From NCBI RefSeq assembly GCF_003568665.1, contig NZ_QXMH01000001.1:2418001-2482000 (forward strand): a stretch of DNA of 64,000 nucleotides. The letters are read 5' to 3'. Each line of letters opens with the position of its first letter. The stretch's first letter is position 1. A program made the translations under genes and the position numbers. Origin of the DNA: Chitinophaga alhagiae (GTDB taxonomy: Bacteria > Bacteroidota > Bacteroidia > Chitinophagales > Chitinophagaceae). The notes under the pieces are model-generated. The model saw only the letters and a list, made by a program, of their open reading frames with translations. It was not told the origin of the DNA and did no database searches. Shown one piece after another: positions 35,532 through 44,516 of the stretch.

Positions 35532-36857
35532 ATGAAACTTGTTGACAAGTTCACGCTCTGGTTCCTCGGCGTTACGCTGATCATTATTCCCATCAACAGC
35601 GTTATCACCTATCAGAGTATCAAGCGGGAAATAGACAAGGCGGCCATTGAACGGCTGAAGCATGTGAACGTGCGGGTGGCCGGCCAGCTGGAGAAAGGAG
35701 AGGTGCCGGGCGAATATACCCAGGGCTGCCGGATAAAGGTGGAAAGCATGTCCGGCCCCACGCCGGAAGGCCAGTACGCGATCACGGAGCGGGATGTGAC
35801 CCATGACCCGGAGCTGCGTGACAATGACCGTAAAATTACCGTAGCCTCTTACCATACCATCAACGGCAAACATTACCGCATCACCTCCGGAGACTATGTG
35901 TCCCGCTCGGAACAGATACTGGCGGGCCTTCGTACCTCTATTATGTGGAAACTGATCATCCTTATAGGCCTGGTGGTACTAACGGCGCGGCTGGCTTCCC
36001 GCATTGTATTGGCGCCGTTTTACAGTACGCTCAAAAAGCTGCAGCGCTTCAGCCTCAAATCAAAGAAAAAGCTGGTGCTGCCGCCTACGCGTGTCAAGGA
36101 GTTTAAGGAACTGAACTGTTTTGTAGGGAAAATGACAGACAAGGCGGTAGATGACTATCTTTCCCTGAAAGAATTTTCCGAAAATGCCTCCCATGAGCTG
36201 CAAACGCCCCTGGCCATTATCCGCAGCAAGCTGGAATTATTGTCTGAGTCAGACATACAGGGTGGCCAGGCGGCGCTGATCACAGACATGCAGAACGCAG
36301 TAGACAAGCTGACCCGTATCAACCGTTCGCTCATTCTGCTATCCCGGCTGGAAAACAACGAATATGAGACCGAGCAGGAAGTGAGCCTCAGCCGGTACGC
36401 CCAGGAGGCCGTCAACGCCTTCGGGGACCTGATAGCCCTGAAGTCTCTCCGGCTGGAATGCAGTATAGATCCGGATGTAGATGTAAAATTGCATGCCTCG
36501 CTGGCAGACATCCTGCTCAACAACCTTATCAGCAACGCCATTCGCCACAACATACCCCAGGGCTGCATAGAAGTGAGCCTTAACCGCCGCTGCCTGGTGA
36601 TCAAAAACACCGGCCGCCCGCCGGAAGGGCCTACGGAAGACATGTTCCAGCGCTTCAAAAAGGGCAGCCAGTGCAATAATTCCATTGGCATCGGTCTTTC
36701 TATTGTAAAACAGATCTGCGAAATAAATTCTTTCCAGATCCGCTACCACTACGCGTCTGAGCGGCATATTGTAGAGGTGGCCTTCCCCCAGGCAGGCGCT
36801 TCTTCAAAATTACTTCAAAATGATGAGCGCTATTTGCATGAGAAAATTCAGCTTTAG
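35532..36857 (+). CDS. Sensor histidine kinase (partner of the 34800 regulator)
   Basis: A 441-residue membrane kinase. TM1 is LWFLGVTLIIIPINSVITY (about 10-28) and TM2 is MWKLIILIGLVVLTARLA (about 138-155); the roughly 110 residues between them form a periplasmic sensor. The H-box is ENASHELQTPLAII, the N-box LLNNLISNAIRHN, and the G2-box GIGLSIVKQI. Its last codons contain the TTCAAAAT direct repeats thought to control the efflux operon. It is organised like the 45634 kinase, so the two systems arose by duplication. The stimulus is unknown; efflux substrates or envelope damage are reasonable guesses. Confidence 0.95.
   Translation: MKLVDKFTLWFLGVTLIIIPINSVITYQSIKREIDKAAIERLKHVNVRVAGQLEKGEVPGEYTQGCRIKVESMSGPTPEGQYAITERDVTHDPELRDNDRKITVASYHTINGKHYRITSGDYVSRSEQILAGLRTSIMWKLIILIGLVVLTARLASRIVLAPFYSTLKKLQRFSLKSKKKLVLPPTRVKEFKELNCFVGKMTDKAVDDYLSLKEFSENASHELQTPLAIIRSKLELLSESDIQGGQAALITDMQNAVDKLTRINRSLILLSRLENNEYETEQEVSLSRYAQEAVNAFGDLIALKSLRLECSIDPDVDVKLHASLADILLNNLISNAIRHNIPQGCIEVSLNRRCLVIKNTGRPPEGPTEDMFQRFKKGSQCNNSIGIGLSIVKQICEINSFQIRYHYASERHIVEVAFPQAGASSKLLQNDERYLHEKIQL
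36802..36823 (+). promoter_or_regulatory. 11-bp direct repeat before the efflux operon
   Basis: CTTCAAAATTA (36802-36812) is followed directly by CTTCAAAATGA (36813-36823), a direct repeat of exactly 11 bp inside the 3' end of the kinase gene and 73 nt before the TolC-like start codon. It resembles the perfect repeat before the regulator gene. Confidence 0.5.
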
Positions 36858-36895
36858 AGCTGCCATGCTATCATAACCGCTCATTTTAATCGAAG

Positions 36896-38293
36896 ATGAC
36901 AAGACGCTATCCTGTTCATCTGCTTCTACTGGTAACGTGTTTTTTGAGCGCCGCCGCCGCAAGGGGGCAGGTGCTGACCATGAAAGATGCCGTACAAACA
37001 GCGCTGAACAATTATGGGACGATCAAGGCCAAAGCCAACTACGCAAATGCTTCGAAAGCCACGGCAGAGCAAGCCCGCAGAGATTATTTACCTAACCTGA
37101 GCGTATCCGCCCAGCAAGATTACGGCACGGTAAACGGCCAGAACGGCCCTCTTTACGGCTTTGGTGGCCTGGGCGTAGCCTCCTCCGGCCTGCCGCTGCC
37201 AGACCAGAACTGGAACGCGGCTTTTGGGGCCTTGTACCTGGCCAATATCAATTGGGAATTTTTTGCCTTTGGCCGGGCCAGGGAAAAGATAAAAGCAGCG
37301 GAGTCAGTGGCCAGTCGTGACGAACATGACAGGCTGCAGGAGCAGTTCCGGCACGAAGTAAGGGTGGCGGCCAATTACCTGAACCTGCTGGCCGCGCAGC
37401 GCCTCACCCGCTCCTGGGAGCGCAACCTGGAAAGGGCCGATACCTTCAGGGCCGTAGTGAAGCGGCGGGCCGCCAACGGTCTCATTGCCGGCGTAGACTC
37501 TTCCCTGGCCAGCGCGGAAGTATCTAACGCCCGTATTGCCCTCACCCGCTCGCTGGATGTGGAACAGGAACAGGGCAACCAACTGGCCCAGTTCATGGGC
37601 GTGGCGCCCGGGCATTTTGTGCTGGACAGCGGTATACTCTCCCGCCTGCCCGCCCTGGTAACAGACACGGTTACGCTCAATACCGCCCGCCACCCGGTGC
37701 TGCAGTTCTATCAAAGCCGCATCAACCTGAGCCGGGAGCAGGAGAAATACATCAAGACCCTCAACTTCCCCGCCTTTTCATTTTTCAGCGTGTTGCAAAC
37801 CCGGGCCTCCGGCTTCAGCTCTTCCTACGCTACAGACCAGACGGCGTTCACCCATAATTATTGGGACGGGATAAAGCCCTCCCGCACCAATTACCTGCTG
37901 GGCATTGGCGTTACCTGGAACCTGACCTCGCCCCTGCGGGTAAAGCAGCAATCTGCCGCACAGGCATTTGCTTCCAAGGCGCTGCAGTATGAAATGGAAG
38001 TGGCGGACCAGCAGCTGAAAGCCCAGATGGTACTGGCAGACGTGAAAATGAAGAACGCGCTGAATAACTACCGCGAAGCGGATGTGCAGATCAGGTCTGC
38101 TTCAGAGGCCTACCTGCAGAAATCCGTAATGTACCAGAACGGCCTGGCCACGCTGGTAGACGTAACGCAGGCCCTGTACTCTCTGAACCGTGCTGAAACC
38201 GACCGGGACGTGGCCTACAGCAACGTATGGCAGGCCCTCCTGCTGAAAGCCGCTGCCGCCGGCAACTTTGAGATTTTTATCAACGAATTTTAA
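36896..38293 (+). CDS. TolC-family outer-membrane efflux protein
   Basis: A 465-residue outer-membrane channel of a tripartite efflux pump. A Sec signal ends near residue 25 (SAAAARGQ). The mature protein has the two-repeat OEP layout with long helices (VLTMKDAVQTALNNYGTIKAKA at the first repeat; VADQQLKAQMVLADVKMKNALNNY and NGLATLVDVTQALYSLNRAETDRDVAYSN at the second). It is first in the operon, followed 12 nt later by the RND pump. It starts 38 nt after the kinase stop codon. Confidence 0.94.
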   Translation: MTRRYPVHLLLLVTCFLSAAAARGQVLTMKDAVQTALNNYGTIKAKANYANASKATAEQARRDYLPNLSVSAQQDYGTVNGQNGPLYGFGGLGVASSGLPLPDQNWNAAFGALYLANINWEFFAFGRAREKIKAAESVASRDEHDRLQEQFRHEVRVAANYLNLLAAQRLTRSWERNLERADTFRAVVKRRAANGLIAGVDSSLASAEVSNARIALTRSLDVEQEQGNQLAQFMGVAPGHFVLDSGILSRLPALVTDTVTLNTARHPVLQFYQSRINLSREQEKYIKTLNFPAFSFFSVLQTRASGFSSSYATDQTAFTHNYWDGIKPSRTNYLLGIGVTWNLTSPLRVKQQSAAQAFASKALQYEMEVADQQLKAQMVLADVKMKNALNNYREADVQIRSASEAYLQKSVMYQNGLATLVDVTQALYSLNRAETDRDVAYSNVWQALLLKAAAAGNFEIFINEF

Positions 38294-38305
38294 TTATACA
38301 TCGTA

Positions 38306-41300
38306 ATGGGACTTATCAGAAGCGCGCTGGAAAAACCGATCACGGTACTGGTACTGGTGGCCGGCCTGTTTTTCTTTGGCATCAAGGCCGTACGGGACGT
38401 AAAGGTGGATATATTTCCGAAGCTGGACATGCCGGTGCTTTACATTGCGCACCCTTTTGGCGGGTACACGCCAAACCAGATGGAGGCTTTCTTCGCCAAA
38501 CAATACGTGAACATCCTGCTGTTTGTGAACGGCGTAAAATCTATAGAAACCAAGAATATTCAGGGCCTCACCCTCATGAAGCTCAGTTTCTATGAAGGCA
38601 CCAATATGTCTCAGGCCGCGGCAGAAGTATCCGCGTTCTCCAACAGGGCGCAGGCCATTTTTCCACCGGGCTCGCAACCGCCCTTCATTATCCGTTTTGA
38701 CGCGTCTACCCTGCCCGTGGGAGAGCTGGTGCTGAGCAGCGAAAAGCGCACCAACAACGAGCTGATGGACATGGCCAACGTATACGTACGGTCTTCCTTC
38801 ACCTCCATTCCCGGCCTGGTGGCCCCGCCGCCTTTTGGCGGCAACATCCGCACCGTGGTGATCAAGGCAGACCCCGTGGCCCTGCGCTCTCACCAGCTTA
38901 CGCCAGACCAGCTGGTAGAGGCCATCCGCTTCAACAACCAGGTGGCGCCTTCCGGCAACGTGCGCATTGGCGACAAAAACTATATTACTCCTACCAACAC
39001 CACTATCAAGAACATTAAGGATTTTGAGAACATACCCCTTTTCAAAGGAGGGGTGCAAACCCTTTACCTGCGTGATGTTGCCACGGTTGAGGACGGAGCG
39101 GACATCGCCGCCGGTTATGCCCTGGTGAACGGTAAACGTTCTGTATACCTCAACGTGGCCAAGTCCGCAGATGCTTCTACCTGGGAGGTGGTGCAAACAT
39201 TGAAAAAAGCCATTCCCCGCCTGCAGGCACAGCTGCCGGAAGATGTAACGCTCTCCTATGAATTTGACCAGAGCACCTATGTGATGAACGCTGTAAAAAG
39301 CCTCATCAGCGAAGGAGTGATAGGCGCGGTGCTGACCGGCCTGATGGTGGTGCTCTTCCTGGGAGACCTGCGCGGCGCGCTGATCGTGATCATGACCATT
39401 CCCGTATCCATCATTTCCGGGGTGCTGTTCCTGAGCCTGTTTGGCCAAACCATCAACATCATGACGCTGAGCGGCCTTGCCCTGGCCATTGGCATATTGG
39501 TAGACGAAAGCACGGTGACCATAGAGAACATACACCAGCACCTGGATATGGGCAAACCCAAGGCCCTGGCGGTCTGGGACGCGTGTAAGGAGATCGCTTT
39601 CCCCAAGCTGCTTATTCTTTTCTGTATACTGGCAGTGTTTGCGCCGGCCTTCACCATGAAGGGCATTCCCGGCTCGCTCTTTCTGCCGCTGGCGCTGGCC
39701 ATCGGGTTTTCCATGATCACGTCTTATTTCCTTTCACAAACCTTTGTGCCCGTAATGGCCAACTGGCTGATGAAGAGCCACCGCAAAAAAGATGTGCTGC
39801 CCAATGCCGCGGACGAGCATGATACCTGGGACCAGAAGAAACAACTGGTAGAGCGGGCAGACAGTAACCTGGACGGCAAGGTGAGCCGCTTCGAAAAATT
39901 CAGGGCGCGTTTCATGCGTTTCATCAACCGGCTCATGCCGCTGCGGGCGCCTGTGGTAATTGCCTACCTGGTGGTGATCAGCGGGTTGGCGGTGCTGCTG
40001 CTCAACAATATTGGCCGCGATGTATTGCCGAAAACCAACGGCGGCCAGTTCCAGCTCCGGCTGCGGGCGCCGGAAGGCACGCGTATGGAGCGTACAGAAG
40101 AAAAAACGCTGGTGGTGTTGCGTACCATTGAAGAAGTGGTAGGCAAGGAAAACGTGTCTATCTCTTCCGCCTACGTAGGCCAGCACCCGGCGCTGTTCTC
40201 CGTGAGCCCTATTTACCTGTTCATGCCCGGCCCGCATGAGGCGGTGCTGCAGGTAAGCCTCAGCAGGAACTATCATGCAGACCTGGACGAGCTGAAAGAG
40301 AAGATACGCGGGCGGCTGAAAGAGACTGCGCCAGACGTGCAGATCTCCTTCGAGCCTATTGAGCTGACAGACAAGATACTCAGCCAGGGCTCGCCCACAC
40401 CGGTAGAAGTGCGTATCAGCGGGCGTAATAAAAAGCTCAACGAAGAATACGCCAACAAGATCATTGCGAAACTGAAAGACGTTTCCTACCTGCGCGATGT
40501 ACAGTTGATGCAGTCTACCAAATACCCGGCCATCAAGATAGATATTGACCGTACCCGCCTGGCCCAGCTGGGAGCGGACATGACAGACGTAACCCGCTCG
40601 CTGATAGCCTCCACTTCTTCTTCCCGCCTTACGGAAAAGAACGTATGGGTAGATGAAAAGGCCGGCCTGAGCTATAGCGTGCAGGTACAGATACCGGAAA
40701 ACAAGATGAACAGCATGCATGAGATAGGGGAGATACCGCTGCTGAAAAACGCCGGCCGCCCCCTGCTCAGCGATGTGGCTACCATTACGCCAGATACCAC
40801 CTACGGCGAGAACGACAACCTGGGCGCCATGCCCATGATCTCCGTAACGGCTAACGTGAACAATAAAGACCTGGGCACTGCCAGCAAAGACGTACAGGCC
40901 GCCATTGCTTCCCTTGGCGAACTGCCCCGCGGCCTCACCATGGAGCCCATTGGCATGTCTGTTACGCTCAACGAAACGCTGGACAGTTTGCAGGCTGGCC
41001 TGCTGGTAGCCATTGTGGTGATCTTCCTCATGCTGGCGGCCAACTTCCAGAGTTTCCGCGTGTCTTTTGTGGTGCTCACCACCGTGCCCGCGGTAATACT
41101 GGGCTCGCTGCTGCTGCTGACCATCACCGGCTCTACCCTTAACCTGCAGTCTTACATGGGTATCATCATGTCTGTGGGCGTGTCTATCTCCAATGCGGTG
41201 CTGCTGATCACGAACGCGGAACATTTGCGGCGGCACAACGGGGATGCGCTGGCATCCGCCAAAGAAGCGGCGGCCTTGCGTTTGCGGCCCATCCTGATGA

Positions 41301-41551
41301 CCAGCCTGGCCATGGTGGCGGGCATGATGCCGATGGCCATCGGCCATGGAGAGGGCGGGGACCAGGTGTCTCCCCTGGGCCGCGCCGTAATTGGCGGCCT
41401 GGTGGCCTCTACTTTTGCCGCGCTGGTAATATTGCCGCTGGTATTTGCCTGGGTGCAGAAAAACGCTTCAATCGTTTCCGTATCCCTCAATCCTGAAAAC
41501 AAAGAAAGTAAACACTATATACCCTCGTTGTATGATCAGAATAACCAATAG
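38306..41551 (+). CDS. RND-family efflux transporter with an EF-hand loop in the central linker
   Basis: A 1081-residue AcrB-like inner-membrane pump of the tripartite type, proton driven. The N-terminal helix follows SALEKPITVLVLVAGLFFFG; the duplicated TM bundles surround two periplasmic porter regions. In TM4 the proton-relay pair, usually DD, reads D400-E401 (ILVDESTVTIENI). Between TM6 and TM7 the cytoplasmic linker is extended and holds a perfect EF-hand loop (D519 to E530). The C-terminal half contains SVGVSISNAVLLITNAEHLRR and the usual TM12. It overlaps the adaptor gene by 20 nt. Substrate is unknown. Confidence 0.95.
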   Translation: MGLIRSALEKPITVLVLVAGLFFFGIKAVRDVKVDIFPKLDMPVLYIAHPFGGYTPNQMEAFFAKQYVNILLFVNGVKSIETKNIQGLTLMKLSFYEGTNMSQAAAEVSAFSNRAQAIFPPGSQPPFIIRFDASTLPVGELVLSSEKRTNNELMDMANVYVRSSFTSIPGLVAPPPFGGNIRTVVIKADPVALRSHQLTPDQLVEAIRFNNQVAPSGNVRIGDKNYITPTNTTIKNIKDFENIPLFKGGVQTLYLRDVATVEDGADIAAGYALVNGKRSVYLNVAKSADASTWEVVQTLKKAIPRLQAQLPEDVTLSYEFDQSTYVMNAVKSLISEGVIGAVLTGLMVVLFLGDLRGALIVIMTIPVSIISGVLFLSLFGQTINIMTLSGLALAIGILVDESTVTIENIHQHLDMGKPKALAVWDACKEIAFPKLLILFCILAVFAPAFTMKGIPGSLFLPLALAIGFSMITSYFLSQTFVPVMANWLMKSHRKKDVLPNAADEHDTWDQKKQLVERADSNLDGKVSRFEKFRARFMRFINRLMPLRAPVVIAYLVVISGLAVLLLNNIGRDVLPKTNGGQFQLRLRAPEGTRMERTEEKTLVVLRTIEEVVGKENVSISSAYVGQHPALFSVSPIYLFMPGPHEAVLQVSLSRNYHADLDELKEKIRGRLKETAPDVQISFEPIELTDKILSQGSPTPVEVRISGRNKKLNEEYANKIIAKLKDVSYLRDVQLMQSTKYPAIKIDIDRTRLAQLGADMTDVTRSLIASTSSSRLTEKNVWVDEKAGLSYSVQVQIPENKMNSMHEIGEIPLLKNAGRPLLSDVATITPDTTYGENDNLGAMPMISVTANVNNKDLGTASKDVQAAIASLGELPRGLTMEPIGMSVTLNETLDSLQAGLLVAIVVIFLMLAANFQSFRVSFVVLTTVPAVILGSLLLLTITGSTLNLQSYMGIIMSVGVSISNAVLLITNAEHLRRHNGDALASAKEAAALRLRPILMTSLAMVAGMMPMAIGHGEGGDQVSPLGRAVIGGLVASTFAALVILPLVFAWVQKNASIVSVSLNPENKESKHYIPSLYDQNNQ

Positions 41552-42641
41552 AACGCTTTACCAGGCACTGATGGCTGCCGTAGTGCTGGCAGGTTGCGGC
41601 GTTTCGCAAAGCAAACCGGACAATAACCAAACGGCGGCGCCGGCCCCTGCCGGGGTGAAGGCCTTTGCGCTGGAGAAAGATATTTTTTCCGCCTCGCTGA
41701 AAATGCCGGGCGAGCTGGTTGCTTTTCAACAGGTAGACCTTTACGCCAAGGTGAACAGCTTTGTGCAGAAATTGTATGTAGACGTAGGCTCCACCGTTAC
41801 TGCCGGCCAGGTGCTGGCCACGCTGGAGGCCCCGGAGCTGAACGCCCAACTGGCCGGCGCGGAATCACGCCTGCATAGCCAGGAGGCGGTATACCTGGCC
41901 AGCAAGGCTAATTACGACCGTTTATATAAAACCAGCCAGACACCGGGTACCGTGTCTCAAAACGACCTTGACCTGGCGCTGGCCAAACAAAAATCAGACT
42001 ACGCCCAGCAGGAAGCTGCCCGCGCCGCCTACCGCGAAGTGGCAGACACCCGCAACTACCTGCAGATACGCGCTCCCTTCAGTGGTGTGATCAGTGCGCG
42101 TAACGTGAGCGCCGGCGCCTATGTTGGCCCCTCCGGCAGAGGGTCTGAATACCCGCTTTTTACCCTGCAGGAACAAAAGAAGCTGCGCCTGGTGCTGGCT
42201 GTACCGGAAGCCTATACCAGCTATCTGAAAAATAAAAGCGAGGTGAGCTTTACCGTAAAATCGCTGGCAGGGCAGGCGTTCAAAGCCAGCATTAACCGCC
42301 TCGCCGGTGCGCTGGACAGCCGGCTGCGCTCCCAGCGGGTGGAGATGGATGTTGCCAATAACGACAAAAAGCTGCTGCCCGGCATGGTGGCGGAAGTGAA
42401 TATTCCGCTGAACACCGCAGACAGTGTGTTTATAGTGCCCGTTACCGCGGTGGTCAACTCAACTGAAAAGATATTTGTGATACGGGTGAATCACCAGAAA
42501 GTGGAATGGGTAGACGTGCGGAAAGGGAGGGAAGCAGACGGAAAGGTGGAAATATTCGGGAATTTAACAACGGGAGATATGCTTATGGAAAAGGCCAATG
42601 ATGAGGTAAGGAACGGATCAGCAGTTACAGTAAACAAGTAA
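41532..42641 (+). CDS. RND periplasmic adaptor (membrane fusion) lipoprotein
   Basis: A 369-residue HlyD/AcrA-type adaptor that bridges the RND pump and the TolC-like channel. The start at 41532 gives a lipoprotein signal with lipobox VLAGCGVS; a longer frame from 41445 would run through pump-coding sequence. The lipoyl/barrel-sandwich halves are VDLYAKVNSFVQKLYVDVGS.V.AGQVLATLEAPEL and LQIRAPFSGVISARNVSAGAYVG, separated by a coiled-coil hairpin, with a C-terminal beta-barrel domain. Gene order channel-pump-adaptor differs from the common adaptor-pump-channel. A bidirectional terminator follows. Confidence 0.94.
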   Translation: MIRITNRTLYQALMAAVVLAGCGVSQSKPDNNQTAAPAPAGVKAFALEKDIFSASLKMPGELVAFQQVDLYAKVNSFVQKLYVDVGSTVTAGQVLATLEAPELNAQLAGAESRLHSQEAVYLASKANYDRLYKTSQTPGTVSQNDLDLALAKQKSDYAQQEAARAAYREVADTRNYLQIRAPFSGVISARNVSAGAYVGPSGRGSEYPLFTLQEQKKLRLVLAVPEAYTSYLKNKSEVSFTVKSLAGQAFKASINRLAGALDSRLRSQRVEMDVANNDKKLLPGMVAEVNIPLNTADSVFIVPVTAVVNSTEKIFVIRVNHQKVEWVDVRKGREADGKVEIFGNLTTGDMLMEKANDEVRNGSAVTVNK

Positions 42642-42666
42642 GACGGATCAATAGTGTGGAGAAGAA

Positions 42667-42708
42667 AAGGGAGCAACGCGGTGATAGGCGTTGTTCCCTT
42701 AATTTTTT
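42667..42708 (+). terminator. Bidirectional terminator
   Basis: A 13-bp stem (AAGGGAGCAACGC with GCGTTGTTCCCTT, one G-U pair) followed by AATTTTTT; the minus strand also ends in a T-rich run. It separates the efflux operon from the convergent receiver gene. Confidence 0.88.
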
Positions 42709-42717
42709 CAGGATGCC

Positions 42718-43104
42718 CTAGCTGAAATAACGACGCAGGATTTCCTTGAGAGAGGCCATGCTGTACTGTTTTACCACGTAGTCAGTAGCCCCCAGCGCTT
42801 TGGTTTCCCGTATGTCGCGCGGGTCTGAAGAGGTGGAATAGACCACCACCGGTACATCTGCCAGGTGAGGCATGCTGCGCAGGGCGGCCAGGCAGTCTTT
42901 CCCGCTCATACGGGGCATGTTCAGGTCAAGAAAAATGTAGCCGGGTATAAGGTTTGCATCGGCCTGCAGCATCTGCAGCCCTTCCATGGCATTGTCCGCG
43001 GTAATGCATACAATGTTTTCGTTTATATCCTGCAACGCTAGTCTGAATATCTCCTGGTCATCTTTGTCATCGTCAATCAACAAACATTTGAGATTTGCTT
43101 TCAT
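42718..43104 (-). CDS. Single-domain response regulator (Rcp1-like receiver)
   Basis: A stand-alone CheY/Rcp1-type receiver, about 128 residues from the preferred start MKANLKCLLIDDDKDDQE (an upstream ATG at 43134 adds a poor N-terminus). It has the DDD acidic cluster, phosphoacceptor Asp in YIFLDLNMPRMSGKDCL, Thr/Ser switch in VVVYSTSSDPRD and Lys in YVVKQYS. There is no output domain. No kinase is adjacent, so it is an orphan. Its partner may be the phosphorelay at 48.7-52.4 kb or another kinase. Confidence 0.9.
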   Translation of the reverse strand: MKANLKCLLIDDDKDDQEIFRLALQDINENIVCITADNAMEGLQMLQADANLIPGYIFLDLNMPRMSGKDCLAALRSMPHLADVPVVVYSTSSDPRDIRETKALGATDYVVKQYSMASLKEILRRYFS

Positions 43105-43173
43105 CAGGTGGTGCATAAAAATTTTACACTGCATCCAAAGTTAATCAAAAGATCATACGGTTGTGAACGGCAA

Positions 43174-43216
43174 ACGAAAAAGGGCGCAAACAAGTTAGTG
43201 AACCTGACTTTGCGCC
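43174..43216 (-). terminator. Terminator of the small lipoprotein gene
   Basis: On the minus strand GGCGCAAA and TTTGCGCC form an 8-bp stem around an 18-nt loop, followed by CTTTTTCG. It lies 50 nt past the stop codon at 43266. Confidence 0.7.
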
Positions 43217-43265
43217 AACTGTGATGATCTTTGGCTGGCAATCAAATCAATATGCAGCCCGGGAG

Positions 43266-43673
43266 CTATTTTTTCAGGCGGAGGTATTCGTATATGTTAT
43301 TACCTCGCCATCCCTGCAGGATAAGGGAATCTCCCTGTTGTGCATATTTGAAACTATGGACGGACAGGGAAGAAACGGAGCTGAAACCTTCCATGAAAAT
43401 ACTGTCTGCCCCACGGGTACTGAACTGGCCGGGCAGGCTGGGTGTAAACGTAATGGCCAGCTGAGGAGGGTTGTTGCTGGCATCTACCTGGAACTTGTTG
43501 CCGGAGAAAGTGACCTTTACCTGGGTATTGGCCGTGGCGCCATTATCTGTTTCCTTGTAATAAACGCCGGTATAGGTGCCCGCAAAAGGGCCGGGGGCAT
43601 CCTGGTTTTTCCTGTTCTTCTTACAGGCCAGGCAAAGCAGCAGCAAAGGGAGTACGAATATAGTGCGTGACAT
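43266..43673 (-). CDS. Small hypothetical lipoprotein
   Basis: A 135-residue lipoprotein with start MSRTIFVLPLLLLCLACKKNRK giving lipobox CLAC; the 13 extra codons upstream (43712) would spoil the signal. The mature part is a short beta-rich domain beginning GPFAGTYTGVYYKETDNG and ending WRGNNIYEYLRL, resembling lipocalin-like or DUF-type domains that start with G.Y.G. No function is recognised. It is 61 nt downstream of the endonuclease III gene on the same strand, with its own terminator. Confidence 0.7.
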   Translation of the reverse strand: MSRTIFVLPLLLLCLACKKNRKNQDAPGPFAGTYTGVYYKETDNGATANTQVKVTFSGNKFQVDASNNPPQLAITFTPSLPGQFSTRGADSIFMEGFSSVSSLSVHSFKYAQQGDSLILQGWRGNNIYEYLRLKK

Positions 43674-43734
43674 GTGGATGGGGATTTTGGTTGAAGGTGA
43701 AACGGGCCACACCGCCGAAAGGTTACAACCCTGG

Positions 43735-44367
43735 CTAATTTGTTTTTGTGCCCTGGTAATAGGCGCATACCGGGTTCATCAGGCATTCTCCGCATTTGGG
43801 GGTGGGCCTGCAGACCTCTCTGCCCAGGAAAGACATGGCCATGCCGGCATCCCACTCGTCTTGCGGCAACACCGCCATCAGCTGTTTCTCAATTTTGGTG
43901 GCGTCAGTACCCGTGGCAATGCCCAGCCTCGGGGCCACCCGTACAACGTGCAGGTCAACGATCACGCCTTCCGGCTTGACCCCCGCCTCCCGCATGATCA
44001 CATTGGCCGATTTTCTGCCAATGCCGGGCAGCGCCGTCAGCGTTTCCTGCGTGAGGGGGATGTTGGCGTCTTTTTTTACCTGCTGGGCTATGCCGGTCAG
44101 CCATTTGGCCTTGTTGCCAAAGTTGCGCACCTTGCTGATGTAGGGAGTCAGGTCATCCGGCGTGGCCCGGGCAAGCGCCTGCATGTTCGGGAAAGCGTGG
44201 AACAGCTCAGGGCCCAGTTTGTTGATGTTCCTGTCCGAGTCTTGCGCAGACAGTACCACCCCCACCACCAGTTGGTAGATGTTCTCATAATCCAGCGGGT
44301 GTTTGGTGCCTTTGTATTTTTTAAGCAGGGGTTTGATGGCCTCGGGCCAGTTGACAGCAGTGGGCAT
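43735..44367 (-). CDS. nth: Endonuclease III-type DNA glycosylase/AP lyase
   Basis: Base-excision-repair enzyme that removes oxidised pyrimidines and nicks AP sites. A 210-residue protein with the HhH motif LPGIGRKSANVIMREA carrying the catalytic lysine, and the catalytic aspartate in GVIVDLHVVRVAPRLG. The C-terminal 4Fe-4S cluster motif reads CRPTPKCGECLMNPVC, spacing 5-2-5 instead of the usual 6-2-5, so one residue is missing in the first loop. Sequence around it looks intact. Preceded upstream by a gene-free 344-nt region and the tRNA-Ala gene. Confidence 0.9.
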   Translation of the reverse strand: MPTAVNWPEAIKPLLKKYKGTKHPLDYENIYQLVVGVVLSAQDSDRNINKLGPELFHAFPNMQALARATPDDLTPYISKVRNFGNKAKWLTGIAQQVKKDANIPLTQETLTALPGIGRKSANVIMREAGVKPEGVIVDLHVVRVAPRLGIATGTDATKIEKQLMAVLPQDEWDAGMAMSFLGREVCRPTPKCGECLMNPVCAYYQGTKTN

Positions 44368-44516
44368 GTTGGTCGTGTTTAGGTAATAAAGCTACAGAAA
44401 AATCCGGATCAGGTTGAGAAATTGGGGAAGGCGTAAAAGAGCAGGACGGTATTATAGAGTATTGAGGATCATAACTATAATGATGGCTTAAATTTGACAT
44501 AGAAAGGGGCGGCCGC

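Noticed and set aside
39734-41347. 537-codon minus-strand frame opposite the RND pump
   Set aside because: Very His/Gln/Arg-rich translation typical of antisense shadows; the plus-strand pump is certain.
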